Source: Rhodospirillaceae bacterium MC!
GTDB taxonomy: Bacteria; Pseudomonadota; Alphaproteobacteria; MC1
Assembly: GCA_002632265.1 (NCBI GenBank)
Contig: NQOV01000012.1
Span: forward strand, 89,594-153,593
Direction of reading: 5' to 3'
DNA: 64,000 bases
The notes below the pieces were generated by a model. The model saw only the letters and a list, made by a program, of their open reading frames with translations, was not told the origin of the DNA and did not search any database. The first letter of the stretch is position 1. Every line of letters begins with the position of its first letter. Shown one piece after another: positions 16,966-26,856 of the stretch. The position numbers and the translations under genes are program-made.

Positions 16966-17913
16966 ATGTCCCATTATGCTATAATGTCTCACTATGATGT
17001 AAATTCTTATTATAAAGAGATCGCTAAAAATACTTATGATGAAAAGGATGTGAGAAATCTATTAGCAAAAATCAAAGCTAGCATACCTAAGAATCAACCA
17101 ATTATCATCCAACCGACTCTTTTAGGCTTGGGAAAATTCGCAGGAGTAGGGAAAAAAGCTAGCAAAATAGCCAATACTTGGTATGAGATACTATCTGATG
17201 AATTGCGAGATTATCCTTGGGCTTTGCCTGCTTTTTCCTATAATTTCCTAAGAACAAGATCCTTTAATCCTGCAACTTCGCCGTGTGATTTATGTATGCT
17301 ATCGCAACAGGCCTTAGCTCAAAATCTTGAGAATCGCACCTATGATCCTGTATTTTCCTATACACTTTTAGGTAATATGGATTTTTGGCATGATCATGGT
17401 TATTTCGATCTTAACATTCAAGATAATATCATAAATCCCTTTGGAAAGGATAGCTTTTTTGATAAGTTCACTAAAGCAAATGGCAATATTATGATTGTGA
17501 GTTATATGGAATTATGTACGGATTTCTTTACCTATGTTCATTATTTGGAAAATAAGGCAGGAGTGGAATATAGATATTATAAGAATTTCAACGGTATCCT
17601 TGAAACTCACAATGAGAGTCATACCAATGAGAATAAGCGAGAAATTATCTATAAATATTTCGTTAAGCCTATGGATCTGGCTACGAAGTATAAGGAAAGT
17701 TTCATTACTGATTATGCTCATGAGACATTTATTTTAGGATCTGAAGAACACAAATTTAATAAGGTTATTCTAAGTAATACGCAAGAGCTTATGAAAAATC
17801 TTCCCTATCTAGAAAATCGTGATTTAAGTATACTGTCTCAAGATACGCAAGATGATATTAGAGCCTTAAAGGAAAAAGTAGGCTATCCATTCACTTTAGA
17901 GAATTGCGGATAG
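16966..17913 (+). CDS. AAC(3)-family N-acetyltransferase-like protein
   Basis: 315 aa from the ATG at 16966, chosen because AGGAAG lies just upstream and the frame further 5' runs through a promoter. Segments match the Antibiotic_NAT/AAC(3) fold: IIIQPTLLGLG, WALPAFSYNF, the ATSPCD turn, the NRTYDPVFSYTLLGN stretch and a Tyr/Lys-rich YRYYKNFNG segment. Family members N-acetylate aminoglycosides or amino sugars; homologues also occur in surface-sugar loci. It points opposite to, and sits between, two ACP genes and ends 9 bp from the second. A sugar or acyl-transfer role fits better than drug resistance (inference). Confidence 0.7.
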   Translation: MSHYAIMSHYDVNSYYKEIAKNTYDEKDVRNLLAKIKASIPKNQPIIIQPTLLGLGKFAGVGKKASKIANTWYEILSDELRDYPWALPAFSYNFLRTRSFNPATSPCDLCMLSQQALAQNLENRTYDPVFSYTLLGNMDFWHDHGYFDLNIQDNIINPFGKDSFFDKFTKANGNIMIVSYMELCTDFFTYVHYLENKAGVEYRYYKNFNGILETHNESHTNENKREIIYKYFVKPMDLATKYKESFITDYAHETFILGSEEHKFNKVILSNTQELMKNLPYLENRDLSILSQDTQDDIRALKEKVGYPFTLENCG

Positions 17914-17922
17914 CTTAAGGGT

Positions 17923-18207
17923 TTAGATTAGTTTTGCAATATGATCGATGAGTGTATTCAAACTTAAAAATGGACTGTCGGTAAAAGAGAAAGCGGTCTC
18001 ATTTACTAGGGAAAATTCGTGCTTATATGCGGTTTCGAAGGTGGATTCAAGTTCGGTAATAAAGCTTATTAGCTCGATAGAATCAAATACAGAGTTGTCG
18101 CCAATAAATGACATATCTTGCGAGATCTCAAAATCTAGAGCAAATTCTTGTTTTTGATCTTCTACAACTGCGATGATCAGTTTTTTTATTTGGGCATTAT
18201 CATTCAT
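17923..18207 (-). CDS. Acyl carrier protein 2
   Basis: 94 aa, acidic. Phosphopantetheine site FDSIELISF with Ser43 in a standard DS(I/L) context. It differs clearly from ACP1 and has a longer C-terminus. AGAGAA lies before the ATG. It shares strand with the ACP1-KAS III-SDR operon but is separated from it by the oppositely oriented acetyltransferase gene. Confidence 0.82.
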   Translation of the reverse strand: MNDNAQIKKLIIAVVEDQKQEFALDFEISQDMSFIGDNSVFDSIELISFITELESTFETAYKHEFSLVNETAFSFTDSPFLSLNTLIDHIAKLI

Positions 18208-18359
18208 TGGTTATTCTCTTTAAATTTATCTTGAATTGGATTGCTATTATTTGGATTGCTCTTATAAAGAGATATTATCATAGTTATTCCCATTTTACAA
18301 GAATTAATATTTTAATATAGACAAAAAGATATACAAGAAAACATCTTAAAATATATGAG

Positions 18360-18402
18360 AAATGGGCTAAGATGTGCAGGTTATGCCCACATTAGCCCAT
18401 TT
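18360..18402 (-). terminator. Hairpin after the LRAT-like gene
   Basis: Arms AAATGGGCTAA...ATGTG and CACATTAGCCCATTT pair with a two-base bulge. It sits 17 bp beyond the stop of the minus-strand gene at 18419. A T-run follows only on the plus side, so terminator strength on the minus strand is uncertain. Confidence 0.55.
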
Positions 18403-18418
18403 TTCACATATCTTTAGC

Positions 18419-18913
18419 TTATATTACTTTGCGTTTCCATACTCGCCATTCGGTGGCGTTGAGTTCGAGTTTGGCTAGAGTTTTTACGTCGGTTAAGAGT
18501 TTGTTTTTATTGCCAAAGTTTCCAGTAACGCAACCTGAACTAAATTGATGACAGTTATTTAATAGCACGTTATAATCTGTAGTAGTGGTTAGTTTTTGCA
18601 TGGCACGATCGGCGATTTCTTTAGATCCTACAGGATATCCTGCATTATCGCAAGATACATAAATGGACCAACCTAATCCGCCCGAAGTAAAGCCATGGCC
18701 ATTTTCGGAGCTAATAGCTCCCGTACGATTTAATCCTACGATACGCCCATCGCCAATATATATGCCTGAATGTTGGCACTCTTCGAACATTCCACCTACA
18801 AGATCACAGTATACTAAGCTCCCAATCGCTGGCTCTGATACTTTGCTTTTTAAATGGGTAATTGCTGATGTGGCAAGATTATCTGCCCAATTGATCATTA
18901 ATATAGATAACAT
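18419..18913 (-). CDS. LRAT-like (NlpC/P60 superfamily) protein
   Basis: 164 aa from the ATG at 18913, preferred over the one at 18937 because AAAGGA lies 6 bases before it. The family signature is a His in QHSGIYIGDGRIVGL and a Cys in NNCHQFSSGC, the permuted papain-like His-Cys pair of LRAT/HRASLS proteins. These enzymes move acyl groups from phospholipids or act as phospholipases or peptidases. No signal peptide is seen. It lies beside the ACP/KAS III island, which may or may not be meaningful. Confidence 0.72.
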   Translation of the reverse strand: MLSILMINWADNLATSAITHLKSKVSEPAIGSLVYCDLVGGMFEECQHSGIYIGDGRIVGLNRTGAISSENGHGFTSGGLGWSIYVSCDNAGYPVGSKEIADRAMQKLTTTTDYNVLLNNCHQFSSGCVTGNFGNKNKLLTDVKTLAKLELNATEWRVWKRKVI

Positions 18914-19302
18914 TATAAATCCTTTCTTATTGCTCATTTAAAATATTTATATATCATATTATACATCATATGTGTACTCATAGAGAGGATATCAAGTACT
19001 TTTTCTCATCTTGTGAGTTTAATTTTTAAATCTAATGTTTGCCTTTAATTTTATATCTTGCTATATATTTTGAAAATCTGTAAAGTAATTAGAAAGATAG
19101 TAGAGATAAAATAACACTGATTCATATATTTACATGACTTTATTAGGATTATCTAAAAAATTACCTGATTCCATTGTAAATCTTGTTGACTTATTCTATA
19201 GGATTGTTATATGATTGTAAATCATAGGTAATTTTTCACACCACTTATTAATTTAATTTAACTTAACTTAACTGAATTTAACTTAACTGCAGGATAAAAT
19301 AC
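18914..19302. other. Intergenic region before the amino acid permease
   Basis: 389 bp, AT-rich. It holds a promoter TTGACT (19186-19191), 18-bp spacer, TATGAT (19210-19215) reading rightward. Inverted 11-bp arms bracket it: AAAAATTACCT (19156-19166) and AGGTAATTTTT (19226-19236). Tandem TTAACTTAACT-type repeats follow at about 19249-19292. No gene is visible. Confidence 0.6.
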
Positions 19303-20706
19303 ATGGTTGAAGATTTAAAAGCTAAATATGGTTTATTTACCGCTATAACCTTGGTTGTGGGAGTGGTAATTGGGGTTGGTATATATTTCAAAGCACAACC
19401 CATATTGTTGGCAACTGGTGGATCTGGTACATATGCAATTTATACTTGGATATTGGGAGCGATATTAACATTATCGGCAGGTTTGGTCATTAGTGAGCTT
19501 GTGAGCAGTGCGAATAAAACAGGGGGAATTCAAGTACTAATGTCTTACGCTTATGGCGAACGCTTAGGCTTTAGTGTGGGATTTTCTCAAACCTTGTTAT
19601 ATTTTCCCATGATCATATGCTTGGAGGCATATTATTCCATGTCCTATACTTACCAATTCATAGGGTTTCATGCGAATATTTTAGAACAGTTTTTGTTAGT
19701 GATATTTTTTATTAGCTTTGTTTTTATTTTGAATATACTCTCATCTTTTTTAGGGGGATTGTTTCAACGAGTAGGCTCGGTTTTAAAGCTTTTACCTTTG
19801 TTGATCATCGCCATTGCGGGGATCTTCTATCATTCGCCAACTAGTGAAGTAACAGGCGATAATTTGCATATAATAGGTGCGGCCATGGTGCATAAAAGTA
19901 TCTTCGAGGCTGTCGGTACGGCTTTGATATCGGTCTTATTTGCCTTTGAGAGTTGGCTATTTGTTTCAACGATTACTCCTGAATTTAAAAATCCTAAAAG
20001 GAATATTCCTTTGGCTATCATTCTTGGTATTTTGATTATTGCTGTGATATATATTGGCTTTAATGTGGGAATCCTGCATGTGGTAAGTGGAGCGGAAATT
20101 GCTTATAATTCTAAGAATGTTAACATCTTTAGTATTGCCGAATTGATTCTCTCGAAAAGTGGCGGTAAATTTATAGAGTTTTTCATTGTGATATCGGCTT
20201 TTATTGCCTTAAATGGATATACTCTACTGGCTCAACGTTCCATATACGGATTGTTTTTCAATAGTAAAAAGGCTAAATTACAACTTTTACTTAAGGTTTC
20301 AAAAAATAATACTCCTTATGTTTCGGCAATGGTTATGTATAAGATTGTTTGTATATATATATCGGTTGGGTTTTTTATTGCTTATTATTATCATAATGCG
20401 GAACAGGTATTTAATACCTATTCGGATATTCCAACTATATTATTTTGGTGCTTTTATGTTTTGCTTTTTGTTGCTACAGTGCGAATCCGCAAGAATAAGT
20501 TGGGAATTTATAAGAAACCCAATTTTAAAGTGCCATTTTTAAAGGTCTTTGTTACCATTGCCACCATGGGCGGTATTTACGGTATTGTAGGGCAGATCAT
20601 ATCTCTTGATACTTTTGAACTTAATTATTATCATCTATTATATTTTTTATTTGCTTTGTCTGTTGCAATTCTTGGTTTTTTAGTATATAAATATACAGAA
20701 ATATAA
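19303..20706 (+). CDS. APC-superfamily amino acid permease
   Basis: 467 aa with about 12 hydrophobic helices, an inner-membrane transporter. The N-terminus [18 protein letters not shown] matches the APC first helix with its unwound glycine motif (GxGIF type). [27 protein letters not shown] resembles the conserved helix 6-loop segment. Substrate unknown; basic or neutral amino acids are typical. Alone in its transcription unit or leading panB, whose ATG is 35 bp further on. Confidence 0.88.
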   Translation: MVEDLKAKYGLFTAITLVVGVVIGVGIYFKAQPILLATGGSGTYAIYTWILGAILTLSAGLVISELVSSANKTGGIQVLMSYAYGERLGFSVGFSQTLLYFPMIICLEAYYSMSYTYQFIGFHANILEQFLLVIFFISFVFILNILSSFLGGLFQRVGSVLKLLPLLIIAIAGIFYHSPTSEVTGDNLHIIGAAMVHKSIFEAVGTALISVLFAFESWLFVSTITPEFKNPKRNIPLAIILGILIIAVIYIGFNVGILHVVSGAEIAYNSKNVNIFSIAELILSKSGGKFIEFFIVISAFIALNGYTLLAQRSIYGLFFNSKKAKLQLLLKVSKNNTPYVSAMVMYKIVCIYISVGFFIAYYYHNAEQVFNTYSDIPTILFWCFYVLLFVATVRIRKNKLGIYKKPNFKVPFLKVFVTIATMGGIYGIVGQIISLDTFELNYYHLLYFLFALSVAILGFLVYKYTEI

Positions 20707-20741
20707 TTTTTAGATATGGTCATATATATAAGGTGGAATTT

Positions 20742-21533
20742 ATGAAAAAGGTTACTATTAGTACATTAAATAAACTAAAGTCAGATGGCAAGAAATTCGC
20801 TTCAATAACATCTTATGATGCGAGTTTTTCTAAATTGTTTGAAGAGGCAGAAGTGCCTGTGCTGTTGGTGGGCGATTCCTTGGGAATGGTTTTACAAGGT
20901 CATGATTCAACCATTCCTGTAACAGTGGAAGATATCGCTTATCATACAAAAAATGTTAGAGCAGGGAATAAGAATTCATTGCTTATGGCTGATATGCCCT
21001 TTATGAGTTACGCCAACGTGCATGACGCTTGCATAAATGCAGGAACTCTCATGCGTGCAGGGGCGAATATGGTTAAGATAGAAGGGGGCGGTTGGTTGTG
21101 TGAAACCGTAAGAGAACTTACTCGCCGATCTGTTCCCGTGTGCGTTCATTTGGGTTTGACTCCGCAATCTGTTAACGTTATGGGCGGATACAAAGTGCAA
21201 GGACGAGATCAAAGCTTACATGATTCTATTATCGCAGACGCTTTGGCGTTGGAAGAGGCGGGAGCTAAAATCATTCTTCTGGAATGCGTAACAAAAGAAC
21301 TAGCCGAAAAGATAACTCAAGCTTTAAACGTTCCTGTAATAGGTATTGGAGCGGGAAATGTTACCGATGGGCAAATTATGGTTATGCACGATGTTTTAGG
21401 AATATCTGCCAACTACATCCCCATGTTTTCCAAGAATTTCCTCGAACCTACAGGGAATATTTTGGACGCAATTAAGCTATATGTTAAAGAAGTTAATGAT
21501 CTAATATTCCCTGCAGAAGAGCATACATTTTAA
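20742..21533 (+). CDS. panB: Ketopantoate hydroxymethyltransferase
   Basis: First step of pantothenate synthesis: adds a hydroxymethyl group from methylene-THF to 2-oxoisovalerate. 263 aa from the ATG at 20742; AAGGTGG (20730-20736) is the ribosome site and rules out the in-frame GTG inside it. Motifs: [54 protein letters not shown], and [15 protein letters not shown]. panC follows, so the pathway genes are paired. Confidence 0.95.
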   Translation: MKKVTISTLNKLKSDGKKFASITSYDASFSKLFEEAEVPVLLVGDSLGMVLQGHDSTIPVTVEDIAYHTKNVRAGNKNSLLMADMPFMSYANVHDACINAGTLMRAGANMVKIEGGGWLCETVRELTRRSVPVCVHLGLTPQSVNVMGGYKVQGRDQSLHDSIIADALALEEAGAKIILLECVTKELAEKITQALNVPVIGIGAGNVTDGQIMVMHDVLGISANYIPMFSKNFLEPTGNILDAIKLYVKEVNDLIFPAEEHTF

Positions 21534-21629
21534 GGGTAAAAATCACTCATTCACTTGTTTTAAATCACTAAACGAATTCCCACTTATAAGCAAAGTTAGA
21601 AATAAGCAAAACTAGAAAGGATTAATAAT

Positions 21630-22484
21630 ATGGATATTTTATCAAAGATAGAAGATGTTAAAGCACAAATAAAATCCTATAAATCCCAAGGGAAAATCAT
21701 AGGATTTGTACCAACAATGGGCAATCTACATAAGGGGCATTTGCAACTTGTATCCCAAGCCATTAACACTTGTGATGTGGTTGTCTCGAGTATTTTTGTT
21801 AATCCTTTGCAGTTTGATAAACAGGCGGATCTTAAGGCTTATCCGAGAACTTTGGAAGATGATTCCAATTCCTTACGAGATCTTGGTGTTAAGCTGATTT
21901 TTACTCCTACTCCTGAAATTATGTATCCTAAAGGGTTAGATAATCAAGCAGTAGTTGAAGTTTTACCCCTTAGTAATATGTTAGAAGGTAAACTTCGCCC
22001 TGGGCATTTTCGTGGTGTGGCTACTGTGGTTAATAAGTTATTTAATATAATTCAACCAGATTACGCCTTTTTTGGCGAAAAAGATTTCCAACAATTGGCT
22101 ATTATAAAGCAAATGGTTAAGGATTTATCGCTCGATGTTATTATAAAAAATGTCCCTATCGTTCGAGAATCTGACGGCTTGGCCATGAGTTCTAGAAATA
22201 ACTATCTCACAGAAAATGAACGAAAAATCGCTCCTAGCCTTTATCAAACAATGTTATGGATCAAACAACAACTCCTAGAAAATAACCGTACCGACTATGC
22301 TAAGATCCTAGAACAAGCCAATGTAAAACTAGAAGAAAAATCTTTCAAACGTGATGAACTTTTCCTACGTGATGCTAAAAATCTTGAAGAAATATCACAA
22401 GATACAACCCACATTGTAATCCTAATGTCCGCCCACTTAGGTAAGGCAAGATTAATTGATAATATGGTTATATCTTTAAGCTAA
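21630..22484 (+). CDS. panC: Pantothenate synthetase
   Basis: Joins pantoate and beta-alanine using ATP. 284 aa. The nucleotidyltransferase motif is PTMGNLHKGHLQLV, followed by FVNPLQFD, FFGEKDFQQL and MSSRNNYL. AGAAAGGA lies before the ATG. Paired with panB; with coaD at 30505 much of the route to CoA is in this window. Confidence 0.96.
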   Translation: MDILSKIEDVKAQIKSYKSQGKIIGFVPTMGNLHKGHLQLVSQAINTCDVVVSSIFVNPLQFDKQADLKAYPRTLEDDSNSLRDLGVKLIFTPTPEIMYPKGLDNQAVVEVLPLSNMLEGKLRPGHFRGVATVVNKLFNIIQPDYAFFGEKDFQQLAIIKQMVKDLSLDVIIKNVPIVRESDGLAMSSRNNYLTENERKIAPSLYQTMLWIKQQLLENNRTDYAKILEQANVKLEEKSFKRDELFLRDAKNLEEISQDTTHIVILMSAHLGKARLIDNMVISLS

Positions 22485-22559
22485 AATTCTGGATTTTATG
22501 GGATTTTATCTTCATTGCTTTTCTTTTTTTGTCTTATTAGCTTAGCTCATCTTAGCTCT

Positions 22560-22880
22560 TTTCATCTCGTTTTGTTTTGTTTTGTTTCGTTTCGTTTTAT
22601 CTCATCTCATCTCATCTCATCTCATCTCATCTAACTTGGTTTATTGGTTTGTTTTTTATCATTGCTGGCCTATTATTTAAGCCAGCAATGATAAATTCTA
22701 GCTGATCACAAATAAAATATGCTTTAATTGGATATGCTTTAATAAAATAGCTATTTTGATATGGGTTACTAATCTGTTATAATATATGTAAAATATCTAT
22801 AACAGTATTCGTATTATATCTAGTTTAGGCCGTAAATATAAAGAATATAAACAAGAAAAGATGTAATATGGAATGTCTAT
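22560..22880. repeat. Composite intergenic repeat region, copy 1
   Basis: Lies between the convergent panC and kdsB (gap 22485-23023, no gene). In order: pentamer tandems (TTTTG type about 22568-22598; CTCAT x6 at 22601-22630); a 15-bp perfect stem-loop 22655-22669/22681-22695 with core CTGGCC...GCCAG; an AT-rich stretch; and TTTAGGCCGTAAATATAAA at about 22824. The same ingredients recur at 32650-33005. The rest to 23023 holds nothing I recognise. Confidence 0.7.
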
Positions 22881-23023
22881 ACAGATAAATATACGATTAT
22901 ATACGAATTTACTTTACGCCGTACTCTTATAGTTGGCCTGAAATAAAAAATGGTTTGAAGTGGAAAATTGGTGGTGTTATATTGCTGGTGTTATAAAGTG
23001 TGAGTCTTGTGTAGGTGTGGGGG

Positions 23024-23821
23024 TTATAATTCTTGGAAGATTTTAATGGCTTGTTCTAGGTCTGATTGGGTGTCGACGCCGATGGGCATGTCGGTTACTA
23101 TGCTACAGCAGATGTTCATATTATTTTCTAAAGCTCGAAGTTGTTCGAGTTTTTCGCTTTGTTCTAGGATACCTTCGTGTAAATTAACGAACTTTTTTAG
23201 TGATTTAGTGCGATAGGCGTAGATTCCCACATGATGATAAATATGAGATGTGCCGTTGTTATTTCTCACATATGGCACGGGTTGGCGAGAGAAGTATAGA
23301 GCTTTAGCGGTTGAGCCGTAAGGGGCGTTTGCTGGTAAGGGGGTAACAACTTTAACTACATTCGGATCATTTATTTCTTTAATATCATTACTAGAACATG
23401 CTAATGTTGCAATATCATATGTGCAAGTGTGGTCTTGTATTAAAGCTTGTTGGACATCAATAATAGATTCGGGAGCAATGAGTGGGAGATCGCCTTGGAG
23501 GTTGACTATGATATCAACACTATTTTCCAACTTTAAACGTTCGATAGCTTGCCAAACTCGATCGCTTCCCGATGGTAAACTTGCGTCTGTCATTACCGCA
23601 GTAGCTCCAAAATCTGATACGCAATCAAATACCTCTTGCTCGGAACAGGCTACTATAACATCGCCAATTTTGGATTTTCTCGCTTGTTCTACCACTCGTA
23701 AGATCATCGGCAAACCGCAAATATCTTTCATGGGTTTGTTGGGTAATCTGCTTGATTGCATTCTTGCAGGAATTACTATAATGCTTGTTAAGTCTTTGTT
23801 ATTATTATCTAAGGCGTTCAT
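23024..23821 (-). CDS. kdsB: CMP-KDO synthetase
   Basis: Activates KDO with CTP for LPS inner-core synthesis. 265 aa. N-terminal IIVIPARMQSSRLPNKPM, then DASLPSGSDRVWQA, NLQGDLPLI, and a C-terminal HHVGIYAYR segment with E..EQLRALENN; all typical. It supports an LPS-bearing outer membrane. Convergent with panC. Confidence 0.95.
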   Translation of the reverse strand: MNALDNNNKDLTSIIVIPARMQSSRLPNKPMKDICGLPMILRVVEQARKSKIGDVIVACSEQEVFDCVSDFGATAVMTDASLPSGSDRVWQAIERLKLENSVDIIVNLQGDLPLIAPESIIDVQQALIQDHTCTYDIATLACSSNDIKEINDPNVVKVVTPLPANAPYGSTAKALYFSRQPVPYVRNNNGTSHIYHHVGIYAYRTKSLKKFVNLHEGILEQSEKLEQLRALENNMNICCSIVTDMPIGVDTQSDLEQAIKIFQEL

Positions 23822-23995
23822 TATTTTCTCTCTTATTATTTCTTGTTATCTCTTTTTGTCTTGTTTTATCTTGATAAATATATTGCATAAATAGATTGTT
23901 AAGTATGGATATACTTATTATATATACAGTATATCATATATTTATCCTAGATTACAACATTTCAATCTAAATTTAATAAAATAAAGAATTTCCGC

Positions 23996-25816
23996 ATGTT
24001 ATATATTCACAATCAGCTCTTAGAGATCACAAGATCAATCCCACATTTACACAGAATATCGGTGTTGATTGTCATTTTGATAACTTTACTGATGTTAGTT
24101 ACTGAAGTGATATCTTTAGAAGCTACCGCTATCGCCAGTGTATCGGCTATGGCCTTGATTTTTGCCATATTTCCCTTAAATGACGGAACTTTATTTCAAG
24201 GTGTTTTTTTAGGATTTTCTAATTCATCATTGATCTCAATTGTTTGTTTATCCATAGTCGGACAAGGATTATTTCACACTGGAGTTCTTGATAGTGTTTC
24301 CAATTTATTCATTCGAATCTCAAAGATCAACAAAAGGTCAGCCTTAATTAGTATGTTTATCGGCGTGTATTTGATATCTGGATACTTTAATAATATCCCT
24401 ACTGTAATGTTATTCATTCCCATAGTAATGGAAGTGAGTAAGGCCTTAAAAATTAGTCATTCAAAAATCCTACTGCCTTTGGCGTACATATCTACCCTAG
24501 GGGGAATGACAACCCTAATCGGATCAGGGACTAACATCCTAGTACACACAAGTTTACGCAATTTAGGACTATCTGGATTCTCTTTTTATCAAACATTTAT
24601 TCCTGCGGTGATATTGGGAGCGGTTGGCATAGTCTATTTGGCGATATTTTCCGCTAAAATACTTCCCAATAATTCGGCTCAAGAAGAAAAAAGCCAAGAT
24701 TCGCTATTTATTATAGAATTTAATGTGGAAAATAACAAGTTGCTAATGGATTTACAATTGGAAGATTCTTGCTTTTCATCCTTTAGCTCGGTCGAAATTT
24801 TAAATAATAACTCTAGAACGATTCGCCAAAATGATACTCTGCAGATAGTGGGAAAACAACAGGATATTATAAAGTTTCTCACATCTTACAACGTTCATCA
24901 TTATCTATTGGATAATAATCTTAACAACGACACAGGGCCGGAAATAGTAGAGACTTTAGTATCTAGCCAATCATCATATAGGGGTAAAAAGATAAGTTCG
25001 GTGTTACATCATATGTCCACAGGCCTTAATTTATTAGGAATTAAAGATTCGCATTTAGTTAATCAAAATGAGATGAATAAAGGCCAAGTAAGTAAAAGTA
25101 TAGTCGATAAAACCATGCAAGTGGGCGATCATATTCTTCTTGTGGGATACGAAAAGCAAATCAAAGACATTCGAGAAAATAGCGACTTAGTTCTCCTTGA
25201 GTATACTCGCAAGATATTCACATCAAATAGACATTATCCCATTGCTATCATTATATTTTTAATTATGATATCTAGTATTATCACTCAAGTATTATCCACA
25301 GAAGTGGCAAGTTTTGTCGGAGCGTCTATGATGATTGTATTCAAGTGTTTACCTTTAAAGTTCGCTAAAAAAGCCATAGATTTCAAAATCGTATCCTTGG
25401 TGGTGTGTGCCTTAGCCATGGCCAATGGTTTGGATATTACTGGTACTGATGATTGGATCGCTAATATCATTGTAAATTACTTGCCGAAAAATAATCCACT
25501 GCTTGCGGTATCCTTATTGTTTTTGATCGTTGCCTTTTTTACTAACATCCTAACGAATCACGCTTGTGCGGTTCTATTTACTCCTATCGCCGTGAGTATT
25601 GCCAAAGATTTACATGTTGATCCTATGATTTTTGCCATGAGTGTTGTTCTTGGAGCAAATGCTTCTTTTGTAACTCCTTTTTCTCATCCTACCAATCTGT
25701 TAGTAATGACCCCAGGTGGATATAAGTTTAAAGATTACTTTAAATTGGGCTTTCCTTTGATAATTATTTTGGCAATATCATTTGTATTTCTGCTTAAATT
25801 TTGTTATAAATTATAA
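23996..25816 (+). CDS. SLC13/DASS-type permease with RCK_C (TrkA-C) domains
   Basis: 606 aa inner-membrane transporter. Hydrophobic helices lie at about 15-225 and again from about 415. The soluble middle holds two TrkA_C/RCK_C-like segments (each with NDTLQIVG / GDHILLVG style endings). GGMTTLIGSGTN and VTPFSHPTNLLVM are the two conserved pore signatures of the sodium-sulfate/dicarboxylate family. Substrate could be sulfate or a dicarboxylate; the sequence does not decide. Confidence 0.85.
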   Translation: MLYIHNQLLEITRSIPHLHRISVLIVILITLLMLVTEVISLEATAIASVSAMALIFAIFPLNDGTLFQGVFLGFSNSSLISIVCLSIVGQGLFHTGVLDSVSNLFIRISKINKRSALISMFIGVYLISGYFNNIPTVMLFIPIVMEVSKALKISHSKILLPLAYISTLGGMTTLIGSGTNILVHTSLRNLGLSGFSFYQTFIPAVILGAVGIVYLAIFSAKILPNNSAQEEKSQDSLFIIEFNVENNKLLMDLQLEDSCFSSFSSVEILNNNSRTIRQNDTLQIVGKQQDIIKFLTSYNVHHYLLDNNLNNDTGPEIVETLVSSQSSYRGKKISSVLHHMSTGLNLLGIKDSHLVNQNEMNKGQVSKSIVDKTMQVGDHILLVGYEKQIKDIRENSDLVLLEYTRKIFTSNRHYPIAIIIFLIMISSIITQVLSTEVASFVGASMMIVFKCLPLKFAKKAIDFKIVSLVVCALAMANGLDITGTDDWIANIIVNYLPKNNPLLAVSLLFLIVAFFTNILTNHACAVLFTPIAVSIAKDLHVDPMIFAMSVVLGANASFVTPFSHPTNLLVMTPGGYKFKDYFKLGFPLIIILAISFVFLLKFCYKL

Positions 25817-25843
25817 GAGTAAAAAAAATACTTATTTATTTCC

Positions 25844-25872
25844 TTGACTTGTTAAGAAAAAAATAGTAAAAT
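25844..25872 (+). promoter_or_regulatory. Probable promoter of the TetR-family gene
   Basis: TTGACT (25844-25849), 17-bp spacer, TAAAAT (25867-25872). It leaves a leader of about 210 nt. Confidence 0.55.
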
Positions 25873-26090
25873 AAAGTCATGGTATTTATTAAAGTATAAA
25901 TACAGTTATTGGACTTTTGAAAATTTAGTTACAATACAGTTTAAATAACAGTGTTAATATACTTACGGTGCATATATCGCATTGCATTAAAGTATATATT
26001 TAACTAATTTTCATCTTCTTATGCGGCCTTGAAGTAAGTACTTTATTTTTCACAGCCCTAAGTTTAAAGCGATTGTAATGGAGAACCACT

Positions 26091-26783
26091 ATGTCATTTA
26101 TCAGAGCTAGAACAGAAAAACAAATAGAAGAGCGTGTAAATAATATTTTAAAAGCAACTTTAAAAATGTTTAAAATCATGCCGTATGAAAAAATCAGCCT
26201 TGGCAAAATAGCAAACGAGATTGGGATATCAAAACCAGCTTTGTATAAATATTTTCCCTCTAAAGAGGCAATATTTTTTTCCATATATAAAACATCACTC
26301 ATATATATAACCGATTCTTTAATTGACAAACTAGAAAAAGAAAAGGATAATATCCATAATCCTGAAGATGTGGTAAATATTATTATTGAAGTTTCACGTC
26401 AAGATAAAGAACAAGCAATGTTATTTTACAAAATTAATTCATTGATAGCAAGAACCATCGAAAATAACGCAGATTACGAAACTATTTATAATTATCGTAA
26501 ATTTGTAGTTGAGGATATTCCTTTGCAAGTGAAAAAAATGTCGGACATATCTGACTATCTAACCTTGGACGGTTGGGCATATACATTATTTTATTATTTT
26601 GTTATTGCTTCGGGTTTATATCCTGTCTGTATCAAAACTGGGGAATTCGCCAAGGAAATACAGGCAATGACCGAATTTAAACTCATTCATTTCGATTTGG
26701 AAGAAAGATTGAAAGGTAGTATGATTCCAATAGTTCAAAGCTTAAAAGAAAAAGAAGATATCAACAAAAGCTTTGAAATATAA
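26091..26783 (+). CDS. TetR-family transcriptional regulator
   Basis: 230 aa. N-terminal helix-turn-helix: ISLGKIANEIGISKPALYKYFPSKEAIFFSIY, a standard TetR DNA-binding region (residues about 34-65). The C-terminal ligand domain is diverged and gives no hint of the effector. No divergent target gene is adjacent; the upstream neighbour is the DASS permease and the downstream one trcR, which has its own promoter. Confidence 0.88.
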   Translation: MSFIRARTEKQIEERVNNILKATLKMFKIMPYEKISLGKIANEIGISKPALYKYFPSKEAIFFSIYKTSLIYITDSLIDKLEKEKDNIHNPEDVVNIIIEVSRQDKEQAMLFYKINSLIARTIENNADYETIYNYRKFVVEDIPLQVKKMSDISDYLTLDGWAYTLFYYFVIASGLYPVCIKTGEFAKEIQAMTEFKLIHFDLEERLKGSMIPIVQSLKEKEDINKSFEI

Positions 26784-26800
26784 AAAATATAAAAAATGGT

Positions 26801-26829
26801 TTGACCTTAAGAAAAAATTAATGTATAAT
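26801..26829 (+). promoter_or_regulatory. Promoter of trcR
   Basis: TTGACC (26801-26806), 17-bp spacer, TATAAT (26824-26829), near-consensus. Confidence 0.75.
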
Positions 26830-26856
26830 TTCATAAATTTTAAAAGATATAGAATG

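Noticed and set aside
16966..17913. Aminoglycoside resistance gene
   Set aside because: Related to AAC(3) by family only; the context between acyl carrier genes argues against a drug-resistance role.
22485..23023. tRNA gene in the panC-kdsB gap
   Set aside because: The stem-loop there is a single hairpin; no cloverleaf or TTCGA-type T-loop. I found no tRNA in any gap of the window.
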